Of a stretch of DNA of 64,000 nucleotides, positions 9,372 through 17,694 are shown piece after piece. The number at the start of each line of letters is the position of its first letter. The stretch's first letter is position 1. The notes under the pieces were generated by a model, which had not been told where the DNA came from, searched no databases, and saw nothing but the letters and a program-made list of their open reading frames with translations. This DNA is from Sphingopyxis sp. YF1. Its GTDB lineage: Bacteria; Pseudomonadota; Alphaproteobacteria; Sphingomonadales; Sphingomonadaceae. A program made the position numbers and the translations under genes. The DNA lies in contig NZ_CP033204.1 in NCBI RefSeq assembly GCF_022701295.1, positions 1,674,001 through 1,738,000 of the forward strand, in the 5' to 3' direction.

Positions 9372-9974
9372 CTAGCTTCCGAGCAGGGCCTTGACCGCGG
9401 TTTTGGCGCCGCGGATCGCGCGCGCCAGCGGCTTGCGCCCCTCGGCCTTGTTGGCGTGGGGAAAGGGCTTGGCCGGCACGGGCAGACCCAGAAACGGGCA
9501 CAGTTTCTCCCAGCCGTCGCCACTCGAGAAATCCATCTCGACGAGCTTGCCGGGGCGGTCGCGGAAATATTCGCGAACCGCGGCGTTGTGCGCCTCCATC
9601 ACCGCGACATAATGCGCTTCGTTGCCGATCGGCGCCCCGCGCCCCGCGCCATAGATATGCTCGCGCATCGGTGTCGAGCCTTCGCCGAAATGTTTGGTCT
9701 GCGAAGCGATCCAGGCATCGGCGTCGCGCACCGTCAGCACGAACAGCGCGTCGGGCCACATCGCATCCATCTCACGATAGACAAGCGGCCAGGGATTGTC
9801 CTGGAAGCCGTCGAAATCGTGCGACAGCGCGCGTGTCAGCTCGACATACTTTTCGCCGATGTCGGGATCGCCGACACGATCGGGGCCCGTCACACGGTAA
9901 CCGAGTTCGATCAGCGCGAGCGCGAGCGACGTCGTTCCCGTCTTGTGAAAACCGATGCCGAAAACCTTGCGCAT
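9372..9974 (-). CDS. Sulfotransferase family protein
   Basis: A 200-residue P-loop sulfotransferase. The N-terminal GIGFHKTGTTSL holds the 5'-phosphosulfate-binding loop of PAPS-dependent sulfotransferases, and VLTVRDADAWIAS near residues 80-92 is the 3'-phosphate-binding region. The fold resembles the small Sulfotransfer_4-type group. The acceptor is unknown, probably a sugar hydroxyl of the polysaccharide made by this locus. It is the last gene of the long minus-strand run, nine bases after the glycosyltransferase at 9984. No PAPS synthesis genes are in the window. Confidence 0.75.
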   Translation of the reverse strand: MRKVFGIGFHKTGTTSLALALIELGYRVTGPDRVGDPDIGEKYVELTRALSHDFDGFQDNPWPLVYREMDAMWPDALFVLTVRDADAWIASQTKHFGEGSTPMREHIYGAGRGAPIGNEAHYVAVMEAHNAAVREYFRDRPGKLVEMDFSSGDGWEKLCPFLGLPVPAKPFPHANKAEGRKPLARAIRGAKTAVKALLGS

Positions 9975-9983
9975 GAAATCGTC

Positions 9984-11135
9984 CTATTTCCTGTTATCGC
10001 AGTTGCACGCGGCCGTCGCGGCCAGCAATGCGGCGATCTGTTCAACATTGGTGCTGTAACTGCTCGCCAGCGCACGTTCGGCGCGGGCGCGCCATGCCGC
10101 ATTCCGCCTGTCCCGCACCGCGTCGATCGCCGCCTGCATTTGATCGAGGATCGCGTCGGGTGCATCCTTGGCGGGCATGAAGATGCCGGGCGCATCGGCT
10201 TGCGCTTCGATCCAGCTACTCACGACTTCGCCGCCGAGCGCGAAATATTCGAGCAGCTTGTGCGAATTGACCCCGCTGTTGCGGTCGCGCGCCAGATCGT
10301 AGCACAGAAGCCAGATGTCGACGCCTTCGCTCGCGGCAATCAGCGCGTCGCCGGTGAGCAGCCCCGCAAGCTCGACATTGGGGCGGCGCGCGAGGTCGTC
10401 GACCCACGCGCGCACCGCGGGCGTTTCGCCCTGGACCGGACCGATGAACCGGAAACGTGCTTCGGGCAGCGCATCGATCAGCATCGAGACGCGCGCCCTG
10501 TCCATCGCGGGCTGGGCAAGGTTGCCGATGAAGCCGATCGTGACGAGGGAGTCGGCAGGGCGCGCCGCGGGCGCCGCGAGCAATTGCCGGGCGCGATCGG
10601 CGAAGAGCGGCGAGAGACCGTGGCCGACGACGTGCACGGGCTGGCCGGCGGGAGAGACGTCGGCGAGCAGCAGGGCGTCGACGCCGAGGATCAGGTCTGC
10701 GTGGCGGTGCGCCACATCACCCGGGTCGAGCCGGTCGACGATGTGCAGGATCGACAGGCGCGCGCGAAGAGCCCGATGGTCGGCGAACTGGCGGGCATTG
10801 TCGAAGTCCCAGAGCAGGTCCACCGGCCCGACACGGCGCGCGATCGCCCGCGCGCGCCGCCGCGCTGCAAGGTCGAACAGCCAGCGCGCGCGATATTTGA
10901 ACCGGCGCAGCGGCATGAACGGATGATCGACAAGATCGATTCCGGGGGTGCCGCTGGGGGAAATGCCGATCTCGGCCTTCTCGCCGGGCGGGTTGACGAA
11001 ATAGACATGGTGCCCGAGCGCGGCGAGTTCGCGGGCATAATGATGTTTGGACACCTGCAACCCGACCCAGGGCTGCGGCGACAGGAGCATGATGGTCAGC
11101 GGCCGGTCGAGCAGCGCGCAGGCGGACGGTCGCAT
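9984..11135 (-). CDS. Glycosyltransferase, GT-B fold
   Basis: A 383-residue protein with GT-B organisation. The N-terminal half carries SKHHYARELAALGHHVYFVN, a donor-independent Rossmann domain. The C-terminal half carries TIGFIGNLA, a RFIGPVQGE strand and SGVNSHKLLEYFALGGEVV, the nucleotide-sugar binding region of GT4-like enzymes. Family members include TuaH-like teichuronic acid transferases. Donor and acceptor cannot be read from the sequence. The start is three bases past the stop of the WbpG-like gene, in the same operon. Residue 16 (Met) is an alternative start. Confidence 0.75.
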   Translation of the reverse strand: MRPSACALLDRPLTIMLLSPQPWVGLQVSKHHYARELAALGHHVYFVNPPGEKAEIGISPSGTPGIDLVDHPFMPLRRFKYRARWLFDLAARRRARAIARRVGPVDLLWDFDNARQFADHRALRARLSILHIVDRLDPGDVAHRHADLILGVDALLLADVSPAGQPVHVVGHGLSPLFADRARQLLAAPAARPADSLVTIGFIGNLAQPAMDRARVSMLIDALPEARFRFIGPVQGETPAVRAWVDDLARRPNVELAGLLTGDALIAASEGVDIWLLCYDLARDRNSGVNSHKLLEYFALGGEVVSSWIEAQADAPGIFMPAKDAPDAILDQMQAAIDAVRDRRNAAWRARAERALASSYSTNVEQIAALLAATAACNCDNRK

Positions 11136-11138
11136 CGG

Positions 11139-12296
11139 TCAGCGCTTCAGTCCGACCGTCCGCGCGGCGCGGCCGAGTACGCCGACGACCTTGAAATAGA
11201 GGTCGCGCTGACCGCGGTCGGTACCGAAAATTTCGTGCCGCTGGTTGGGCAGCGTCAGCAAGGCCTCGAATTCGCTTTCGGAAAAGCCCAGCTTCTTGCG
11301 CACATAGGCCTTGTCGCGTTCCTGCAGCGCTTCATCGTAGGTCGGTTGCTGGAGCTCGCGGAGGGCCTCGTCGCGGGTCATCTGTCCCGACAGGATCAGG
11401 TTCGACAGATGCGCCTTGCGTTTGTCGACCCCGAATTTCCGCGGGAGGATATAGCCCTGGTAGAAGCGGGTGAAGAGCGATTCATAATGTTTGCCGCCAT
11501 AATCGACCCAGTCGAGTTCGCGGATCAGCAGTTCCTTCGCCTCGGCCTTGTTATAGTCGATCAGGTCGAGCACCGCTTCGCTGTGAATGCCGCGCACCAG
11601 CTGATACCAGGCCTTTTGCCACACGCCGAGCGCGGGCAGCGTTTTGAGCGGCCTCTCGCCATATTTTTTGTGAATATTTCGAATGTTTGCGAGGTCGAAC
11701 TTCGCATAGTTCCACGTTTTGGGCATCACCGATTCGGTGGCGTGGTTGAGCCCCGACAGCAGATATTTGAGGTTGTGCTTCGCCGCGAGGCGATAGAGCG
11801 CGCCCGAGATCATGTGATCGGTCGGCACTTCGAGATCGACCACCGACGCCTTGAAATAGGCGCGCTGGAGGTCGCGGAACTCGTCCCAGTCCATCACGAA
11901 CGTATGGAGTTCGAAGCCCAGCTTCTTGCAGATATTCTCGATGTTGCGAACCGCGAGCTCGTTGTTCCAGCCATTGTCGAAATGGACGATCAGCGGCCGC
12001 AATTCCCATTGTTTCGCGAGCCAGGTCACATAGCTGCTGTCGACCCCGCCCGACAGGCCGATGACGCAGTCGTAGGGCTTGCCCGCACCGTCGGCGCGCA
12101 CCTTGTCGAGCAAGCGCTCCAGCCGCGCCTTTTTCTCCCCGGCGTCCGGCTGCGTCGCCATCAGCGCCTGATATTCGTGCCAGTGGTTCGACACGCCGTC
12201 GGCGTCGAAGACGATATCAGGGTCGCTCCCGTCCATCACCGTGCGGGTACAGACGCGGATCGAGGGCGAAGGCAGGGGAGAGGTAGCCTGGGTCAC
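11139..12296 (-). CDS. wbpG: N-acetyl sugar amidotransferase (WbpG/PseA family)
   Basis: A 385-residue PP-loop ATP pyrophosphatase. An N-terminal CTRTVMDGSDPDI segment is followed by the PP-loop SGGVDSSYV near residues 78-86, then HFDNGWNNELAV and PTDHMISG. WbpG of P. aeruginosa O5 activates an N-acetyl group with ATP and, with ammonia from HisH2-HisF2, makes an acetamidino group. Homologues of both partners lie just upstream (12307 and 13920), so the whole module is present. The start is GTG. The likely substrate is a UDP-2,3-diacetamido uronate built by the WbpB/E/D homologues at 19-21.7 kb; this is inference from the family and the neighbourhood. Confidence 0.88.
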   Translation of the reverse strand: MTQATSPLPSPSIRVCTRTVMDGSDPDIVFDADGVSNHWHEYQALMATQPDAGEKKARLERLLDKVRADGAGKPYDCVIGLSGGVDSSYVTWLAKQWELRPLIVHFDNGWNNELAVRNIENICKKLGFELHTFVMDWDEFRDLQRAYFKASVVDLEVPTDHMISGALYRLAAKHNLKYLLSGLNHATESVMPKTWNYAKFDLANIRNIHKKYGERPLKTLPALGVWQKAWYQLVRGIHSEAVLDLIDYNKAEAKELLIRELDWVDYGGKHYESLFTRFYQGYILPRKFGVDKRKAHLSNLILSGQMTRDEALRELQQPTYDEALQERDKAYVRKKLGFSESEFEALLTLPNQRHEIFGTDRGQRDLYFKVVGVLGRAARTVGLKR

Positions 12297-12306
12297 AAGG
12301 TCTCGT

Positions 12307-13083
12307 TCAGTTGAGCTGGGCGAACAGCTGGTCGCGCAGGTCGGTTTCGTCGGGGTAGGAGATCAGCACACCCTGCCTGGGTGCGCGATAGACGAACAGG
12401 CTCGACGCCGCCACCGCCGATGCGCCGGCATCGCGGATCGCGGGCAGGAAATCGCCGAGCCCTGCCGCACCGCCGCAGGCGACGACGGGGACGTCGACGG
12501 CATCGGCGACCGCCGTGACGGTCGCAAGGTCGTACCCCGCCCATTTGCCGTCGCGATCGATGCTGTAGAGGATGATCTCGCCCGCCCCCGCGGCCGCCAT
12601 CGCACGGGCTGCCTCGACGGGCGTCAGCCCGGCCTTGTCCTTGCCGCTGCGCGTCAGCACCTGCTGGCCGCCGATCAGCTTTTTCGCATAGGGGAGCGAC
12701 ACCGCGACCGCCTGCGCGCCGAACCGCTCGGCGATCGCCGCGACAAGCGACGGATCCGCCAGCGCTTCGGTCGACAGCACGACCTTTTCGAGCCCGAGCG
12801 CGAACAGGCGTGCGGCGTCGTCGACGCTGCGGATGCCGCCGCCATAGCCCATCGGCAGGAAGGCCTCTTCGACGATGTCGCCGATGGCGTCGAATGCGGG
12901 GCCGCGGTCGTCGACACTGGCGTCGATGTCGAGCAGCAATATCTCGTCGACCATCTTGGTGTTGAAGATACGCACGGCGTTGATCGGGTCACCGATATAG
13001 GTGCGCTTGCCGAAGCCGACGGTCTTCACCAGCCGCCGGTCGCGGTCGATGGTGAGCACGGGAATGACGCGGACGCGGCGCAT
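12307..13083 (-). CDS. hisF2: HisF-like subunit of the LPS amidine synthase (HisF2)
   Basis: A 258-residue TIM-barrel paralogue of imidazole glycerol phosphate synthase subunit HisF. It has GDPINAVRIFN, LLLDIDASVDDRGP, the GGGIRS loop, SIDRDGKWAGYD and the C-terminal GGAAGLGDF phosphate-binding loop. By hand alignment the first catalytic Asp of true HisF (CLDVKDGR) falls on the uncharged part of VLTIDRDRR, and the second (VAIDAK) falls in VSLPYAKK. Loss of both would fit a role as an ammonia conduit and not a cyclase. The ATG at 13083 begins one base after the preceding sulfotransferase stop. No other histidine gene is near. Confidence 0.85.
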   Translation of the reverse strand: MRRVRVIPVLTIDRDRRLVKTVGFGKRTYIGDPINAVRIFNTKMVDEILLLDIDASVDDRGPAFDAIGDIVEEAFLPMGYGGGIRSVDDAARLFALGLEKVVLSTEALADPSLVAAIAERFGAQAVAVSLPYAKKLIGGQQVLTRSGKDKAGLTPVEAARAMAAAGAGEIILYSIDRDGKWAGYDLATVTAVADAVDVPVVACGGAAGLGDFLPAIRDAGASAVAASSLFVYRAPRQGVLISYPDETDLRDQLFAQLN

Positions 13084-13084
13084 G

Positions 13085-13915
13085 TCAGACCTGCCACTTC
13101 GCAAAGGCCTGTCCCGTCAGCGCGCGCAGTTCGGCAACATCGGGCGCATAGCGTTCGCGAAGCTGCGCGACCTCCCCGGGCGTCAGGTCGGGCTTCTTGT
13201 GCTCGGGATAGAGATATTTGCGAAAGAGTGCATTCGCCATGAAGCGGTGAAAATCGAAGGGCGCGAGCTTGTACGCGATACGATAGGCGAGCGATTGCCG
13301 CCAGTGCAGCGGCGCCATGTTCGAATCGATCGTGTTCGATTCAAAGTCGAACAGCGCCGGATCATCGACGCGGTCGAGCCCGAGAAAGTCGAAGATGCGG
13401 TTCATCGTCGCGAGCCGGTCGCGCCGCAAATCGTCGCTGTCGACCACGAGGATCTGCTCGATCGGATAATGTTCGAGGAAGAAACGCAGTTGCCAGGCGT
13501 AGCGCCCGGTCAGGAAGTGATGGTCGTTGGCGAGGTTCCACGCCATATCCTCGCCGGGTTCCTCGAGGTTGTTTTCGACGAAATGCGAGCGGTAGCGCTC
13601 GATCGGGTCGCGCACGATATAGACGAGTTTCGCATCGGGAACGAGCGCCGCCATGCGTTCGGGCGCCCCCTTGTAGAAGGGGTGGTGCGCCTTGCTGTAA
13701 TTCTGCGAGGCTTCACCGCGCACCGGAAAGGCGGGGTCGAACTGCGCACGATACCATTCGACCGGCTGGTGCGCTTCTTCGCCCGAGAACCAGTTGATCT
13801 CCTTCACCGCAGCCATGTGGATCTGCGGATGGAGCGCGAGATAGTCGTTGAGGCTCGTCGTGCCGCATTTCATCGCGCCGATGACGAACAGATTGGGGAG
13901 GGCACCTTCGGTCAT
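13085..13915 (-). CDS. Sulfotransferase domain protein
   Basis: A 276-residue sulfotransferase of the heparan-sulfate/NodH-like superfamily. The N-terminus NLFVIGAMKCGTTSL is the PAPS 5'-phosphosulfate-binding loop. VYIVRDPIERYRSHF near 95-109 is the 3'-phosphate-binding motif with the conserved Arg and Ser, and DDLRRDRLATMNRIFDFLGL is the usual C-terminal region. The ATG at 13915 lies four bases past the HisH stop. The gene sits between hisH2 and hisF2, whose products must work together. The acceptor is unknown, probably a sugar of the same glycan. Confidence 0.82.
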   Translation of the reverse strand: MTEGALPNLFVIGAMKCGTTSLNDYLALHPQIHMAAVKEINWFSGEEAHQPVEWYRAQFDPAFPVRGEASQNYSKAHHPFYKGAPERMAALVPDAKLVYIVRDPIERYRSHFVENNLEEPGEDMAWNLANDHHFLTGRYAWQLRFFLEHYPIEQILVVDSDDLRRDRLATMNRIFDFLGLDRVDDPALFDFESNTIDSNMAPLHWRQSLAYRIAYKLAPFDFHRFMANALFRKYLYPEHKKPDLTPGEVAQLRERYAPDVAELRALTGQAFAKWQV

Positions 13916-13919
13916 TCGG

Positions 13920-14531
13920 TCACAGGCCTGCGAATTGCTGGAGAACGGCCATGCCGAACGACAGGCTCTTTTCGGGGTGGAACTGGACACCGAAGACATT
14001 GTCGCGCTCGACCCCGGCGGTAAAGCTGTAACCATGGGTCGTACGGCACAATTCGGTGGCAGGGTCGTCGCACAACATATGGAAACTGTGGACGTAATAA
14101 TAGCGCGGATCGGGGGTCGGCACCGTCAGGCGACGGCCCGGCATCCACTCGGTATCGGCCCAGCCGATGTGCGGGACCTTCAGCCGCGCGTCGAGGCGGC
14201 TGCGGTCGAAGGCGACGGTGCGCGCGGGCACCCAGCCGAAACCGGGCAGGTCGCCCTCGTCGCTGCCGCGCGTCAGCAACTGCGCACCGAGGCAGATGCC
14301 GAGCATCGGCACCCCCCGCTGCGTCACCGCCTCGTCGAGCGGCGCAGCCAGTCCCTTTTCGTGCAATCGTCCCATGCCCCAGTCGAACTTGCCGACCCCG
14401 GGCAGGATCAGCCGCTCGGCCCTCGCGATCCGGTCCGGATCCCCGGTGAGTTCGGCGCGCTGACCCAGATAGCCGAGCATGTTGATGATCGAACGCGGGT
14501 TTCCGGCATCATAGTCGACGATGGTGATCAT
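13920..14531 (-). CDS. hisH2: HisH-like glutamine amidotransferase subunit (HisH2)
   Basis: A 203-residue class I glutamine amidotransferase related to HisH. The oxyanion and nucleophile motifs are GVGKFDW and GICLGAQLL (Cys), and the His-Glu pair is in FHPEKS, so the triad is intact and ammonia release from glutamine is expected. With HisF2 it would pass ammonia to WbpG for amidine formation on a nucleotide sugar. Absence of other his genes and the glycan context argue against histidine synthesis. The start overlaps the flippase stop (ATGA). Confidence 0.88.
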   Translation of the reverse strand: MITIVDYDAGNPRSIINMLGYLGQRAELTGDPDRIARAERLILPGVGKFDWGMGRLHEKGLAAPLDEAVTQRGVPMLGICLGAQLLTRGSDEGDLPGFGWVPARTVAFDRSRLDARLKVPHIGWADTEWMPGRRLTVPTPDPRYYYVHSFHMLCDDPATELCRTTHGYSFTAGVERDNVFGVQFHPEKSLSFGMAVLQQFAGL

Positions 14532-15841
14532 GGTTGTAACGGAGCCGCGTCGGCGGCCTGCCCCTGTCTGGTACGGTGATCGCGCTCGACGATCAGAATG
14601 CTGGTGACGAGATAGACGAGGTATAACAAGATCTGGACGCCGGCAAAGACGTCGATCGCGATTTCGGGCGCAAAACCGAGAAAGGCGACCGACGCGACCG
14701 AAAGCGTCGTGGTGACCGCGAACAGGATCGACAGGAAAAAGTCGAGCCGCTGGCGCTGATAGAGCCACATCACTTTCGACGCGGGCATCACGACCAGTTG
14801 CAGCGCCATCACCGGCGCGAGGATGCGCGCGATATGGCCGGCCTCCTCCCACTGCGGACCGAGGATGAACACGAACAGCTGCGGCGCGATCAGCGCGAGG
14901 ACGGCAAAGCTCGGCACGCTGATCGCCGTCAAGCCCGCGACGAGACGCCAGAACAAAGGACGACAGTGGCCGTCGCGCGCCATGTCCTGCGCCGCTCGGC
15001 GGAAGAAGACCTGACCGATCGCGCCGCCGAGAATGCCGACCGGCAGCATCAGCAAACCCCGCGCGCGATTATAGTGGCCGACGATCGTCAGCATATTGCC
15101 CCACAGCGACAGCACGAGGATCGGCGATGCCTGCGACACCTGCTCGATGATCGACGTCGGGGTGGTCCACAGCGCATAGTTGCGATGCGCGACCCCGGCG
15201 TCGCGCATGCGCGTCCAGCCGACGCGGCGCAGCGTCGGCAGCACGTCGCGGTTGCCGACCCAGACCCACAGCAGCGACAGGAACTGGCCGAGGAAATAGC
15301 CGATCATCAGCCCGCGCGCGCCGGCACCCGCCCAGGCGAGCAACAGCGCGCCGCCCGACGAGGCGAGCACGTTGACGAGCTGGTAGCCGCTCATCAACCG
15401 GTAGCGATGCTGGCGGTTCGCCCAGCCCATCAGCGCGCCGCCGCTGCCCGACGCGAGAACGGTCGCAGGGAGCAGGAAAAGCCAGAAGCCGAGCCGCTCG
15501 ATCCCGCCGAATCCCGACAGGCCGAGCACGAGCACGCCGGCGAGCGTCAGTCCGGAAAAGCCGAAAGCGAGCAGCAGGCTGAGCGCGAGCAGGGCCCGCG
15601 CGCGTTCCTCGTCGGCTTCGGCGACGAGCGCGCGCGCCATCTGCAGGTTGGCGAGCGCCGAGAGGATCACGGCCACCGACATATAGGTCGCGAGCAGCCC
15701 GTAATCCGCGGGCGAATAGAGCCGGCTGAGGATCGGTGCAAAGCCGAAGCCGATCGCGGTCGCGGCGAACTGCCCGCTCGACAGCGTCGCAGCGCTGCGC
15801 AGGAAGCGCGAATGCCGCAATGTCAGCAGGCGACGGAGCAA
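14528..15841 (-). CDS. wzx: Wzx-type oligosaccharide flippase
   Basis: A 437-residue polytopic membrane protein with 12 or more hydrophobic segments and the polysaccharide-biosynthesis (PST/MOP) signature: an N-terminal TLSSGQFAATAIGFGFAPIL helix followed by SRLYSPADYGLLATY. It would flip the undecaprenyl-linked repeat unit across the inner membrane. The start is a TTG codon 18 bases after the asparagine-synthase stop; the ribosome site is weak. It is coupled to hisH2 downstream. Confidence 0.88.
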   Translation of the reverse strand: MLRRLLTLRHSRFLRSAATLSSGQFAATAIGFGFAPILSRLYSPADYGLLATYMSVAVILSALANLQMARALVAEADEERARALLALSLLLAFGFSGLTLAGVLVLGLSGFGGIERLGFWLFLLPATVLASGSGGALMGWANRQHRYRLMSGYQLVNVLASSGGALLLAWAGAGARGLMIGYFLGQFLSLLWVWVGNRDVLPTLRRVGWTRMRDAGVAHRNYALWTTPTSIIEQVSQASPILVLSLWGNMLTIVGHYNRARGLLMLPVGILGGAIGQVFFRRAAQDMARDGHCRPLFWRLVAGLTAISVPSFAVLALIAPQLFVFILGPQWEEAGHIARILAPVMALQLVVMPASKVMWLYQRQRLDFFLSILFAVTTTLSVASVAFLGFAPEIAIDVFAGVQILLYLVYLVTSILIVERDHRTRQGQAADAAPLQP

Positions 15842-15859
15842 GGCTTTGATCTTTCGAGA

Positions 15860-17692
15860 CTAGAGCGGGACATCGAACGCCCTGACCCAGGCGGCGAGGC
15901 TGATCAAGCGGAACATCGCCTGATCATAATCACCGGTCGTCGCCGATGCGGCATCGAGCCGTCGCCGGACCCGGGCGACGTCGACGAGCGGCGCCAGCGT
16001 GTCGAGTGCGTCATCGATCATCGCGCGCATCGCGGCATTGTTCGTCGCCCAATAACTGGCGTCAGGCGCCGAAAAGCCGTTCTTCTGCCGCCGCCGCCGG
16101 ACCGCATCGGGCAGTTCGTGCATCGCATCGCGCAATATCCGCTTCTGCCACCCGTCGCCGACGCGATAGGAAGCGGGCAGGCCGGCGACATATTCGACGA
16201 GGCGATAGTCGAGGAAGGGCAGGCGCGATTCGACCCCGAACGCCATCGCGAAGCGGTCCTGCGAATGGAGCTGGTACGGGATCGACAGGCGGGTCATCTC
16301 GGCGAGCACGAGCGCCTCGAAATCGCGCGGCAGCAACCCGTCCGCATCGATCGCACCCGCGATCGCGGCGGGAAACGCGCCCTCCATCAGCGGCGAGACG
16401 CGCGGCACGACCCCGAGCTGGCGGGCGATCCATTTGCGCACCGTGAGCCCGAGCGAATCGCCCGTTGCAAGGCTGCGGCCCTTGAAGTTCCGCCACATTT
16501 CGTCGAGCCGGCCCGCCCGGAGCGCCTTGCGCTGCGCGGCGAACCAATATTCGCCATAGCCGCCGAAATATTCGTCGGATCCCTGCCCGTCGAGGAACAC
16601 CGTGATGCCGTGTCCGCGCACCGCTTCGAACAGCGTATATTCGTTGAAATGGCTTCCGCTCGGCAAGGGCTGGTCCTGCAGGCGGGCGAAGCGTTCGAGG
16701 CGGTCGGGGGTGAAGTAGCCGGGAAGGTCGACGGGCACCTCGACGTGGCGAAAACCGAGGCGGCTTGCGACGCTGCGCGCCAGCGCACGTTCGTCGTGCC
16801 CCGCCTCGTCGTGCCAGGTGGTAAAGACGACATGCTCCGACGGGTCGGCGCGCATCGCGCGGCTGAACACCGCGATCGCCGTGCTGTCGAGCCCGCCCGA
16901 CAGCGCCGCGCCGAGCGGGACATTGGCGATATGGCGCAGGCGTACCGAATCGGCGAGCAGGTCGCGGACGGTCGCGATCGCCTCGTCATAGGCGGGGCGC
17001 GACGGCACGATGCGCGCGGCCAGATCATACCACCGGTGGCGCGTGACCGTGCGGCTGGTCCGGTCGATTTCGAGCGCGTGCCCGGGCGGCAGGCTGGCGA
17101 TATCGGCGAACATCGTCCGGTCGTCGAAGGCGAGCCGCCCCGATTCGAGGAATATCCGCGCCGCCGACAGATCGGGGCGCGGCGCGACCAGCCCGGTGGC
17201 GAGCAGCTGCTTGGCCTCCGATCCCGCGATCAGGATATCGTCGGACAGGTGATAGCAGAGCGGCTTGATCCCGAAACGATCGCGCGCCAGCAACAGGGTG
17301 CCACGCTTCGCGTCGGAAAAGGCGATCGAGAACATGCCGTTGAGGCGGGGAAGGGCGTCGCGGCCCCAGGCATCGAGCGCGTGGAGCAGGACCTCGGTAT
17401 CCGACCGGGTGCGAAAGCTGCGGCCGAGCGCCTCGAGTTCGTCGCGCAGCGCGCCGAAATTATAGATGGCACCGTTGAACAGCAGCCAGCTGTCGCCGAG
17501 CCGCATCGGCTGGTTCGACCGGTCGTGGACGTCGATGACCGCGAGGCGGCGATGCGCGAGGCCGAGCGGGCCGAGCTCGACGATCCCCTCGGCGTCGGGG
17601 CCGCGGTGCGCGACCGCGTCCGCCATGGCCTGGAGGTGCGGGCGTTCGACCGGTCGTCCGTCGCGGTGGAAGAGGATGCCCCACCCGCACAT
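15860..17692 (-). CDS. Asparagine-synthase-like glutamine amidotransferase (WbpS/WbtH-type)
   Basis: A 610-residue two-domain enzyme. The N-terminal Ntn glutaminase starts MCGWGIL with the catalytic Cys2 and has the HRGPDAEG and NGAIYNF motifs. The C-terminal synthetase domain has the PP-loop SGGLDSTAIAVFSR near 262 and GQGSDEYFGGYGEYW. Length and motifs match AsnB. In O-antigen loci such homologues (WbpS of P. aeruginosa O6, WbtH of Francisella) are thought to amidate a uronic acid carboxyl to a uronamide, and the uronate-making genes here make that more likely than free asparagine synthesis. It sits two bases after an acyltransferase gene in the same operon. Confidence 0.86.
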   Translation of the reverse strand: MCGWGILFHRDGRPVERPHLQAMADAVAHRGPDAEGIVELGPLGLAHRRLAVIDVHDRSNQPMRLGDSWLLFNGAIYNFGALRDELEALGRSFRTRSDTEVLLHALDAWGRDALPRLNGMFSIAFSDAKRGTLLLARDRFGIKPLCYHLSDDILIAGSEAKQLLATGLVAPRPDLSAARIFLESGRLAFDDRTMFADIASLPPGHALEIDRTSRTVTRHRWYDLAARIVPSRPAYDEAIATVRDLLADSVRLRHIANVPLGAALSGGLDSTAIAVFSRAMRADPSEHVVFTTWHDEAGHDERALARSVASRLGFRHVEVPVDLPGYFTPDRLERFARLQDQPLPSGSHFNEYTLFEAVRGHGITVFLDGQGSDEYFGGYGEYWFAAQRKALRAGRLDEMWRNFKGRSLATGDSLGLTVRKWIARQLGVVPRVSPLMEGAFPAAIAGAIDADGLLPRDFEALVLAEMTRLSIPYQLHSQDRFAMAFGVESRLPFLDYRLVEYVAGLPASYRVGDGWQKRILRDAMHELPDAVRRRRQKNGFSAPDASYWATNNAAMRAMIDDALDTLAPLVDVARVRRRLDAASATTGDYDQAMFRLISLAAWVRAFDVPL

Positions 17693-17694
17693 GG

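Noticed and set aside
12307..14531. hisH and hisF as part of histidine biosynthesis
   Set aside because: No other his genes are nearby, the HisF seems to lack catalytic aspartates, and the partner WbpG gene is adjacent; the LPS amidine role fits better.
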